Shown here piece after piece: positions 11,867-19,539 of a DNA stretch of 21,084 nucleotides. Under the pieces are notes generated by a model. It was given only the letters and a program-made list of their open reading frames with translations. It was not told the origin of the DNA and ran no database searches. The position numbers were made by a program, and so were the translations under genes. The stretch comes from DATGHS01 sp035307785 (GTDB lineage Bacteria > Planctomycetota > Planctomycetia > Gemmatales > Gemmataceae), in contig DATGHS010000504.1 of NCBI GenBank assembly GCA_035307785.1, positions 1 through 21,084 of the forward strand, in the 5' to 3' direction. Position 1 is the first letter of the stretch. Every line of letters starts with the position of its first letter.

Positions 11867-13798
11867 CTATCGTTTCGGCGGCAGTCCGCTGCCGGGACCG
11901 CCGCGCGGGAAGTTGCGCCTATCCACTTCGCCCCAATACCCGCCGAAGACGTAGGGGAACTTGCCCGGCGTCACGTGGTAATGCCAGCCGCGCAGTTCGT
12001 CGTAGTGGATGTTGAATTCATTGAGCGGGTTTTCTTTCAGATCTTTCGCCATCACGCGCTGGCTTTCGTACGGCCCATAAATCGGGAAGCCATCGAACGC
12101 GAAGCCGATGAGCGGCGAATGCTCTTCGCCTTCATCCACGAACGGCGACTTCACACACACCGGGTATTTGTGGTAGTGGTAGCGGTTGTCGGGGCTGGGG
12201 TGGCCGCAGCAGCGGTCCATGATGCTGGTGGCGTCCTGCATGCCGGCATCGAACGGGTTGTAAAACACCACGCCATTGATGGCGATTCCCGTCGCGCCCA
12301 TGTTCAAAGCCCGGTTGGAATTCGTCGGCGTCATGGCGATCGCCTTGGGATTGTGCACCGGATTCAGCGGAATGTGATACGTGTAGCTGTGCTCTTGAAT
12401 ATACGATGGATTGCCACGGGGCTCCGGGAACTGGGCCGTGGGATGATTCGGAATATTGCGGGCGTGGACAGTCATTGTCTTGTCGTTGTCGAAAACGATC
12501 ACCACGTTGTCGGTGATGAGCCGGTCGGCCGTGACGATCTGGCCGTTCAAGTCCATGTTGCCCTTGCGCAGCCAGGCGGTCATGTTCTCGGCAAACGGAT
12601 TGCTGAGCCGGCTATCGCGAAAGTAGAGCCGGTTGGCGTTGCGATAATCGACCACCAGCTTGGCCGGCTTTTCCTTCATGCCGGGCCCCGGATCATAGTA
12701 CCAACGGCCGCCCAGCGGAATTAGCGTCTGCAGCGACGGCTCGAAGCCTTTCGCTCCTTTGAGGATCTTGGGTGCATTCTCCGGCGGAGGAATGGGCGTG
12801 AGCTCGAAGCGTGTGACGTAAAAGGCGGAGTCCTGCCCCTTATTCACGAACCGCGACTCGAACCCAACGCTGACGCGCAGCTGGTCAATCTCAGCAAACG
12901 GCAATTTGAACTCCAGAGCGTAGGTCTTCCAGACCGCTCCGCCATTTTTGCGATGGTTGCCGTTGGCGGCCAGTTCCTTGCGGTCGTTTTCGATGAGCTC
13001 ATAAAGGTCGCGGCTCACACCGTCGAGGCTGTTCTTACCTTTGTTGCTGAAGAAATCGACTTTCATCTGCAGCCGGCCCTGGCTCAGCGTGAAGCCGTTT
13101 TCGGCCAGGCCGCGGAAGGAGAAGCGGAACCATTTGTTCGTCCCGCCTTCAAAGCCGGTGACATCTTGCGCCACGGATCCGCCATGGCCTTCGCCGCTGG
13201 AACCGAGGGCCGCACCCCAGTCGCTCGATTCGCCATTGCGGCCGGCGAACGCCCATTTCGAGTTGCCGGTGAGCACATAGTGGGCTGGGCTCTTCCCGTC
13301 GGCAGCGGCCTCGGTGAAGAGTGGGTTCTTGATCAGGCTCTTGATTTGCTCCGTGGTATTTTTGTCCGGCGGCTCGGGGCGTGGCGGCGGCGCTTGTTCG
13401 CTCGGGCCGTCTTTGCCACGCGGCAGGCCGCCTTTTCCGCGCGACGGCCCCTCAGGCCCGCCTGGGCCGCCGGGACCCCCAGGGCCACCAGGACCTCGGC
13501 CCGGACCGGCCATCGTTTCAATGAGTTTCTTCTGCTCGGCCGTCAGAAGCTTTTCGAGCTTTTCTTTCACTTCTTTCTCAAGCTCGGCGAGCTGCTTTTC
13601 TTGTTCCGGCGTGAGTTCAAGCCGTTCGCGCACAAAAGGCGGCAGGACTTTTCCGAGTTCATATCTCGGCGGGCCATCCTTTTTCTCCCGCCCTTCGGGG
13701 CCCTTACCGCCCTTCTGCCCCGGGGGCTGGGCCGAGGAAGACGAAAACAGAACCATCCCTAACGCGAGCGCCGGCAAGAGGACCAGGAATCTACGCAT
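11867..13798 (-). CDS. Secreted YHYH-domain protein with collagen-like Gly/Pro stretch
   Basis: 643 aa from ATG 13798, with GGGAG upstream. The open frame extends further upstream, but the signal peptide MRRFLVLLPALALGMVLFSS, with a probable cleavage site near SSA-QP (about residue 23), fixes the start. Domains in order: Lys/Gly-rich linker 26-45; LTPEQ-type charged helix (62-95) resembling Spy/CpxP-like LTxxQ segments; collagen-like GPGGPGGPGGPGGPEGP about 102-118; a beta-rich region about 145-335; then the YHYH domain about 365-630. The latter shows CCGHPSPDNRYHYHKYPVC 530-548, GFAFDGFPIYGPY 565-577 and GWHYHVTPGKFPYVFGGYWG 604-623. The many His plus the CC pair suggest metal binding (inference). 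Biochemical function is not established to my knowledge. A small frame and a terminator follow on the same strand. Confidence 0.88.
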   Translation of the reverse strand: MRRFLVLLPALALGMVLFSSSSAQPPGQKGGKGPEGREKKDGPPRYELGKVLPPFVRERLELTPEQEKQLAELEKEVKEKLEKLLTAEQKKLIETMAGPGRGPGGPGGPGGPGGPEGPSRGKGGLPRGKDGPSEQAPPPRPEPPDKNTTEQIKSLIKNPLFTEAAADGKSPAHYVLTGNSKWAFAGRNGESSDWGAALGSSGEGHGGSVAQDVTGFEGGTNKWFRFSFRGLAENGFTLSQGRLQMKVDFFSNKGKNSLDGVSRDLYELIENDRKELAANGNHRKNGGAVWKTYALEFKLPFAEIDQLRVSVGFESRFVNKGQDSAFYVTRFELTPIPPPENAPKILKGAKGFEPSLQTLIPLGGRWYYDPGPGMKEKPAKLVVDYRNANRLYFRDSRLSNPFAENMTAWLRKGNMDLNGQIVTADRLITDNVVIVFDNDKTMTVHARNIPNHPTAQFPEPRGNPSYIQEHSYTYHIPLNPVHNPKAIAMTPTNSNRALNMGATGIAINGVVFYNPFDAGMQDATSIMDRCCGHPSPDNRYHYHKYPVCVKSPFVDEGEEHSPLIGFAFDGFPIYGPYESQRVMAKDLKENPLNEFNIHYDELRGWHYHVTPGKFPYVFGGYWGEVDRRNFPRGGPGSGLPPKR

Positions 13799-14110
13799 GG
13801 ATTGGAACTCCCGGGAAAACGAGGCCGCGGAATATGCGATGAGCCGATAGAAGGATAGTAACCAAAATTCGCGCAATGCCGCCACAATAAACGCGCCTGA
13901 TACAAGCCGGATGATCGTTAAGCTTGGCGCATCCCGACGAGCCATTTTCATTGATTCAACGCGGATTAGCTCCCCGATTTCTCCAACCCCGCTTTTTGAA
14001 CTAAGAGAAGAGTAGACTCGCGAGCGCTTGTCCCATCGCAATTGAGAGCAGTGCCATGGACGCAACTATGGGCCCAGCATTCAGTTGCGAATTTGGAAGC
14101 CAGGTGGCAG
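13799..14110. other. Divergent intergenic region before the signalling operon
   Basis: 312 nt between the minus-strand YHYH gene and the plus-strand binding-protein gene. It must hold both promoters. I found no convincing -35/-10 pair. A 7-bp dyad CGCAACT (14061-14067) / AGTTGCG (14083-14089) with a 15-nt spacer lies 22 nt before the binding-protein start and could be an operator or leader hairpin. Open frames running through this region are Ser/Arg-rich extensions and were not accepted. Confidence 0.5.
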
Positions 14111-15352
14111 ATGAAGCGGATTCTGTTTTGGATTGGCGTATTGATCCTGTGGTGGCCGGCTCGAATCGGCGCCCAAGAGATTGTCCTCGGCACGTCGGCG
14201 GCTTTCAGCGGCCCAAGCAAAGGCTTGGGAATTGAGCTGTACCGCGGGGCGACGGCCTATTTCGAGCAGGTCAACAGCCACGGCGGCGTGCATGGTCACA
14301 AGATTGCCATCAAGACATACGACGACGGCTACAACCCCACGCCGGCCATCGAAAACACCATCCAGCTCATCGAAAAAGACAATGTGTTTCTGCTTTTCAA
14401 TTACGTGGGCACGCCGACCGTAACGCGCTGCTTACCGCTGCTCAAGCACAATCAGGACCGGTCGGTTTACTTGTTCTTTCCTTTTACCGGCGCCCAACCG
14501 CAGCGCCAGCCGCCCTATGGGGAATTCGTGTTTAACCTGCGGGCGTCGTATTATCAGGAAACCGGCGGCTTGGTGGACCATTTCGTCGAGATCGGCCGTA
14601 AGCGCATTGCTGTCTTTTATCAAATCGATGCTTATGGCCGAAACGGCTGGGAGGGCGTTCGTTCGGCCTTGGCTCAACATGGCCTAAAAATGGCCGGCGA
14701 GGCCACCTACCGGCGAGGCACCACGTACCAGGACAGCATGAGCACGCAGGTGGAAATACTTCGTAAGACGGAAGCCGATGCCGTGATCTGCATCGGCTCC
14801 TATGCAGCCTGCGGCGCCTTTGTGCGCGACACCCGCGATGCTGGGTGGGACGTGCCGATCGCCAACGTCTCATTTGTCGGCAGTGAGAGTATGTTGGCGC
14901 TGCTCAATGAAACCGGCCGCACGACGGGGAGAGACTACACGGTAAACCTGATTAATTCTCAAGTGGTGCCGAGCTACCACGATCTGGAGCTTCCCGCGGT
15001 GCGGGAATATCGCGCACTCATGGATCGCCATAATCCGCAGCCCCCCCGCGACGTCCAAAACCGACAGTTTCAGGAATCTGCGGAATATAAGCCACTGTCG
15101 TACAGCTTCGTGAGTCTGGAAGGCTTTCTGAACGCCAAACTCCTGGTTGCGATTTTGGAAAAAATGGGGCCCCCATTCCAACGCCATCGACTCAAGAGTG
15201 TGGCCGAGTCCCTGCGCGATCTCGATCTGGGCGCTGGCGCGCAATTCTCATTTGGCGATGGACGCCATCAGGCCTCGGACCGCGTGTATTACACGGTGGT
15301 CAAGAACGGCCAGTTCGAGTCGCTCCTGGATTGGAAGAGGTGGCAACGATGA
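14111..15352 (+). CDS. Periplasmic Leu/Ile/Val-type substrate-binding protein (Peripla_BP_6), sensor-associated
   Basis: 413 aa from the ATG at 14111. Signal peptide: MKRILFWIGVLILWWPARIGA, cleavage probably after residue 21. The mature start QEIVLGTSAAFSGPSKGLGIELYRG and VNSHGGVHGHKI (55-66) are typical of the LivJ/UrtA-type periplasmic fold. Lobe motifs follow, such as RIAVFYQIDAYGRNGWEGV (165-183), EADAVICIGSYAACGAFVRD (221-240) and the FLNAKLLVAILE hinge-region helix (339-350). No permease or ABC ATPase is nearby. Instead the stop codon overlaps the start of a hybrid histidine kinase (ATGA, 15349-15352). The likely role is ligand reception for that kinase rather than transport. The ligand is unknown; the family binds amino acids, amides, urea and aromatic acids. 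Confidence 0.9.
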   Translation: MKRILFWIGVLILWWPARIGAQEIVLGTSAAFSGPSKGLGIELYRGATAYFEQVNSHGGVHGHKIAIKTYDDGYNPTPAIENTIQLIEKDNVFLLFNYVGTPTVTRCLPLLKHNQDRSVYLFFPFTGAQPQRQPPYGEFVFNLRASYYQETGGLVDHFVEIGRKRIAVFYQIDAYGRNGWEGVRSALAQHGLKMAGEATYRRGTTYQDSMSTQVEILRKTEADAVICIGSYAACGAFVRDTRDAGWDVPIANVSFVGSESMLALLNETGRTTGRDYTVNLINSQVVPSYHDLELPAVREYRALMDRHNPQPPRDVQNRQFQESAEYKPLSYSFVSLEGFLNAKLLVAILEKMGPPFQRHRLKSVAESLRDLDLGAGAQFSFGDGRHQASDRVYYTVVKNGQFESLLDWKRWQR

Positions 15353-18300
15353 AATCTTTGCGACTTTTCACGAAATCGCTGTTGATCCTGCTCGCCGTTT
15401 TTGCGCTCACCACCCTGGTGTTGGCCGTTTTTATAGCCTGGTCGATCAATACCAATCTTACCGCGGAGTTTCAGGCCAAAGGCAAAGCAATTGCCGAGAG
15501 CATCGCCGGGTCTAGCGGGGAGGTTCTCTTGAACCGCGACCCGGCCACGGTGCAAGCGATGATCGACGAACGGCGCGACAGCATTCCCGGAGTGGCCTAC
15601 ATCCTCGTTCAAGATAACTACGGAGAATATGTTGCCCACACCTTCGCCCCCGTGGTTCCCGAGGAAATGCTGCGCCTTTCCGGAGACAGCCAAAAAACCA
15701 TCATCCAAAACGTCCGCCTGGATGGACAACAAGAGTGCATCGACGTTTGCAGCCCGATTCTCGCCGGGCAGGTGGGTTACGTGCACGTCGGCATGGATCG
15801 CAGTCTGATTCGGCAAAATATCGAGAATCGACTTCTGCAAATGTCTGGCTTGGTCGTGTGCCTGTTTGCATTTTGCGCCGGCGCCATGTACTTGTTGATG
15901 CGAAAGGTGTCGCAACCGCTGCAAAGCCTGACCCAGGCAGCGGCGCGGCTCGCCGGGGGCGACGCGCTGATGAACGACGATGCCACACTGCCTGAATGGT
16001 TTCCCACCGGCAATGGGAGCGACGAGGTGAGCGAACTCACCAAGGCATTTCGCCGCATGATCCTGGAAGTTGCGCTGCGTGAAAAAGGGCTGAAGCAGCA
16101 GTTCAAGTTATTGCTCGATTCCACGGCCGAGGCGCTCTATGGAATCGATGTGACTGGCGTATGTATCTTCTGCAATCCTGCCTGTGCGCAATTGCTCGGT
16201 TATGGAAAGCCCGACGACCTCCTGGGCCGGAATATGCTGGATCTGGTTCACCGCGGCCGATCCACAGACGGTGCGCCGGAACCAAGCGGCCTCACGGGTG
16301 CGGTGCGCCACGGCTATGGAATTCACGTCGACAACGACCTGGTCTGGCGCGCCGACGGCACCAGCTTCTCCGCGGAATTGTGGTGCAATCCGATGCACCG
16401 GGACGGGAAGCTAACCGGCACGGTTGTCTCCTTTGTGGACATTAGCGCGCGCAAGCGCATTGAAGCGGAACTGCACCACGCCAAACAAGCGGCCGAGGCC
16501 GCCAATTTGGCCAAGAGCGAGTTCCTGGCCAACATGAGCCACGAAATACGGACGCCCATGAACGGGATCCTCGGCATGACGGAATTGGCGCTCGATACCG
16601 ACCTTTCCAAGGAACAGCGCGAGTATCTGAACGCAGTGAATTCCTCCGCGAACAGCCTTCTGACCATCATCAACGATATTCTGGACTTTTCGAAGATCGA
16701 GGCCGGCAAGCTCGAAATGGAGCAGATCGACTTCAGCTTGCGCGAATCCATTGGCTCGACTATGAGAACGCTGAATCTGCGCGCACATGAAAAAGGCCTG
16801 GAACTGGCCCACGACATTTCGGCGGCAGTTCCCGATCATCTGAACGGAGATCCCACGCGCTTGCAGCAGATTCTGCTTAACCTCGTGGGCAATGCGCTCA
16901 AATTCACCCAGCACGGCGAAGTGGTTCTTTCCGTTGAAGTCGTACGCCAAAGCAGTACGGAAAGCGAACTGCACTTCATCGTTCGCGACACCGGCATTGG
17001 TATTCCGGCCGACAAGCTAAAGTTGGTCTTCGAGCCTTTTGCCCAGGCCGACGGCTCCACGACACGCAGATTTGGAGGCACCGGCCTGGGACTGACGATT
17101 TCCACTCGATTGGTGGAAATGATGGGTGGAAAGATTTGGGTCGAAAGCGAACTGAACCAGGGCACGGTTTTTCATTTCACTGCACGATTTGGTGTAGGTT
17201 CGCCGGGCGTCAGTTCCGCCGTCTTGGCCCTTGCGCCGCGCCTGAAGGACATTCCGGTTCTGGTGGTCGATGATAACGCCACGAATCTGCGCATCCTCAA
17301 GGACACCGTGAGCAACTGGCTAATGAAACCGACTGCCGTCGATTGCGGCCCGGCGGCGCTGCAGGCACTGGACCAGGCAGCCGCAGCCAAGGAACCGTTC
17401 CGACTAATCCTGCTGGATGCGCGGATGCCGGAAATGGATGGATTTATGCTGGCAGAACGCATCAAGCAGCATCCTGGTTATGAGCATGTCTCGATAATGA
17501 TGCTGACGTCGGACAACCAACGCGGTGACATTGCTCGCTGCCGCGAGCTGGGCGTGACGGCCTATATTGTTAAGCCGATTCAGCAGACCGAATTGCTCAG
17601 CACGATGGCGAAAGCACTCCGTCTTTCCATGCAGCGAAATGGAAAGACCGGCGCCGCGCCGCTTATATCGGGATCGCGGGCCTCCAAACGCCTGAACATC
17701 CTTCTGGCGGAAGACAACCCCGTCAACCAGATGGTGGCTGTCAAGCTTCTCGAAAAACTCGGGCATCGCGTGGTCGTCGCGGCCAACGGCCGCATTGCGC
17801 TGAATGAGTGGCAAAACCAAACATTCGACCTGATTTTCATGGACGTGCAAATGCCCGAAATGGGCGGCTTTGAGGCGACCGCCGTCATCCGCAAAGAAGA
17901 AAAACAAACGGGACGGCATATTCCGATTGTCGCCATGACCGCACATGCGATGAAGGGCGACCGCGAACGCTGTCTGGCAGCAGGAATGGACGGGTATCTG
18001 GCCAAGCCGGTGCAAGCCCGAGATCTGCGTGAGGCGATCGATGTCTTTCGGACTTCCGGGTCGCAAACGATTGCAGCGGTGACCGCAGAAACGCACACGC
18101 CCGCCGTTTTTGACAAAGACGGCCTGCTCGAACGGGTGGCCGGCGACCGCGTTTTTCTCAAGGAGCTTATAGGCTTGTTCATTGGCGATTGCCCGGCTCA
18201 ACTGGCCGACGTTCGCGAGGCCATTGCTCAGAGCAATGCCGCGAAACTTCGCCGCGCCAGCCATACGTTCAAAGGCTCCATCAGTAATTTCTGCGCTTCC

Positions 18301-18477
18301 ACCGCATTTGAGGCCATTTATCGATTGGAACTTCTCGGGCGATCCGGGGATCTGACGGACGCTCCTTCCGCCTATGATCAATTGGAAGCAGCGGTCCGAA
18401 TCCTGCAGTCCTCGTTGGAATCATTGCTGAACGAAAGCGCTGAAAACAAGACCGAGCCCGCACTGGCGCCAGCTTAA
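15349..18477 (+). CDS. Hybrid sensor histidine kinase with Cache-like, HAMP, PAS, two receivers and HPt
   Basis: 1042 aa from the ATG at 15349 (GAAGAGGTGG upstream; overlaps the previous stop by ATGA). Transmembrane helices about 9-31 and 165-184 flank a periplasmic Cache-like domain of about 130 aa (GVAYILVQDNYGEYVAHTF 81-99). HAMP about 184-240, PAS about 251-370. HisKA with phospho-acceptor His398 in SHEIRTPMN; HATPase with Asn515, DTGIGI 547-552 and GGTGLGL 576-582. Receiver 1 (about 635-755) has D690 and K742; receiver 2 (about 782-900) has D832 and K886; HPt (about 920-1030) has H972 in SHTFKGS. All phosphotransfer residues are present, so a full His-Asp-His relay is expected, ending at a separate receiver, most simply the next gene product. 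The periplasmic domain is the likely docking site for the preceding binding protein. Confidence 0.96.
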   Translation: MKSLRLFTKSLLILLAVFALTTLVLAVFIAWSINTNLTAEFQAKGKAIAESIAGSSGEVLLNRDPATVQAMIDERRDSIPGVAYILVQDNYGEYVAHTFAPVVPEEMLRLSGDSQKTIIQNVRLDGQQECIDVCSPILAGQVGYVHVGMDRSLIRQNIENRLLQMSGLVVCLFAFCAGAMYLLMRKVSQPLQSLTQAAARLAGGDALMNDDATLPEWFPTGNGSDEVSELTKAFRRMILEVALREKGLKQQFKLLLDSTAEALYGIDVTGVCIFCNPACAQLLGYGKPDDLLGRNMLDLVHRGRSTDGAPEPSGLTGAVRHGYGIHVDNDLVWRADGTSFSAELWCNPMHRDGKLTGTVVSFVDISARKRIEAELHHAKQAAEAANLAKSEFLANMSHEIRTPMNGILGMTELALDTDLSKEQREYLNAVNSSANSLLTIINDILDFSKIEAGKLEMEQIDFSLRESIGSTMRTLNLRAHEKGLELAHDISAAVPDHLNGDPTRLQQILLNLVGNALKFTQHGEVVLSVEVVRQSSTESELHFIVRDTGIGIPADKLKLVFEPFAQADGSTTRRFGGTGLGLTISTRLVEMMGGKIWVESELNQGTVFHFTARFGVGSPGVSSAVLALAPRLKDIPVLVVDDNATNLRILKDTVSNWLMKPTAVDCGPAALQALDQAAAAKEPFRLILLDARMPEMDGFMLAERIKQHPGYEHVSIMMLTSDNQRGDIARCRELGVTAYIVKPIQQTELLSTMAKALRLSMQRNGKTGAAPLISGSRASKRLNILLAEDNPVNQMVAVKLLEKLGHRVVVAANGRIALNEWQNQTFDLIFMDVQMPEMGGFEATAVIRKEEKQTGRHIPIVAMTAHAMKGDRERCLAAGMDGYLAKPVQARDLREAIDVFRTSGSQTIAAVTAETHTPAVFDKDGLLERVAGDRVFLKELIGLFIGDCPAQLADVREAIAQSNAAKLRRASHTFKGSISNFCASTAFEAIYRLELLGRSGDLTDAPSAYDQLEAAVRILQSSLESLLNESAENKTEPALAPA

Positions 18478-18526
18478 TACCCTGAGCAAACTCTCTTGGC
18501 CCCGGCTGCCTTACCTGAGAGAAACG

Positions 18527-19489
18527 ATGATCAGCACTCCTTCGACCCAAGACGTGGCCCGAATCGAAACGACTGGCGCCAGTGGCGAGCCCGAGACAAC
18601 GCCGTGGGCATTGATTGTCGATGACAACGCCATTGACCGCCGCATGGCCGGCGCCCACGTGCAACGGATCACGGGTCTGAAGGTTCAATTCGCCGCCAAT
18701 GGACTCGACGCTCTGAAGGCAATAGCGCAGAGCAAGCCCGAGGTCATTCTTACCGACATGCAAATGCCGGAAATGGGTGGCCTGGAGCTCGTTGATGAAA
18801 TTGTCACTCATCACCCCGCCGTGCCGGTTATCGTGATGACTTCCAAGGGGAGCGAAGAGATCGCCATCGAAGCGCTGCAGCGGGGCGCGGCAAGCTATGT
18901 ACCCAAGCGGCTCATTCAAACCTTGGACGAGACGCTTCCCGTGGTTCTGGCCCGCGCCAAGATCGACCGGCGGAAGCAGGAATTGAATCAATACCTGGAT
19001 CGCCTCCACTACAGCTTTGTCTTGGAAAATGATCCCGTCTTGGTTCCATTGTTGGTCGCTCAACTGCAGGATCACATTTACGGAATGAAATTGTGCAACC
19101 AGAATGAAAAAACGCGCGTGGGCGTGGCCCTGGAGGAAGCGCTGCTCAACGGGCTCTACCACGGCAACCTGGAAGTCAGCTCGGATCTCAAGCAGGATGG
19201 CAGCAATGCGTTTCACCAGCTCGCGGACCAACGCCGGCAAACACCGCCCTACCGCGACCGGCGACTTTTCGTTCAAGCTGATCTGACCACGGAGGAGGCC
19301 CGATTCGAAATTCGCGACGAAGGCCCCGGCTTCGATCCGTCAAAATTGCCCGACCCGACAGACCCGGAAAATCTCCTCAAAGCCAGCGGCCGCGGAATTC
19401 TGTTGATTTGCACTTTCATGGATGAAGTGATTTACTCTCCAACTGGGAATCAAATTACGATGTGCAAGCGGCGGAAGATGACCGGTTGA
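18527..19489 (+). CDS. Response regulator fused to an RsbW-like GHKL ATPase (anti-sigma kinase type)
   Basis: 320 aa from the ATG at 18527. Receiver domain about 26-145: VDDN 31-34, phospho-acceptor D77 in LTDMQMPEMGG, T105 and K127. A short helical linker (about 145-165) leads to a GHKL ATPase domain about 170-315: N-box EEALLNGLYHGN 203-214 with Asn208, DEGPGFD 264-270, and the G2-like SGRGILLICTFMDEV 287-301. The last two match RsbW/SpoIIAB anti-sigma kinases rather than sensor kinases (no HisKA domain). There is no DNA-binding output. It follows the hybrid kinase after 49 nt on the same strand and is the natural end receiver of that relay. Output by partner switching is inferred; no STAS antagonist or PP2C phosphatase gene lies in the window. 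Confidence 0.92.
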   Translation: MISTPSTQDVARIETTGASGEPETTPWALIVDDNAIDRRMAGAHVQRITGLKVQFAANGLDALKAIAQSKPEVILTDMQMPEMGGLELVDEIVTHHPAVPVIVMTSKGSEEIAIEALQRGAASYVPKRLIQTLDETLPVVLARAKIDRRKQELNQYLDRLHYSFVLENDPVLVPLLVAQLQDHIYGMKLCNQNEKTRVGVALEEALLNGLYHGNLEVSSDLKQDGSNAFHQLADQRRQTPPYRDRRLFVQADLTTEEARFEIRDEGPGFDPSKLPDPTDPENLLKASGRGILLICTFMDEVIYSPTGNQITMCKRRKMTG

Positions 19490-19539
19490 TCGACGGCCAT
19501 TCAATCCGATTTGCATCTGTTTGGCTTGCATTGCTCGCC

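Noticed and set aside
13314..13850. Plus-strand frame rich in Gly-Pro-Pro
   Set aside because: It mirrors the Gly/Pro collagen-like part of the YHYH gene, whose signal peptide and domain order support the minus strand.
14111..15352. Binding protein as part of an ABC amino-acid transporter operon
   Set aside because: No permease or ATPase gene is adjacent, and the next gene, overlapping by ATGA, is a sensor kinase.
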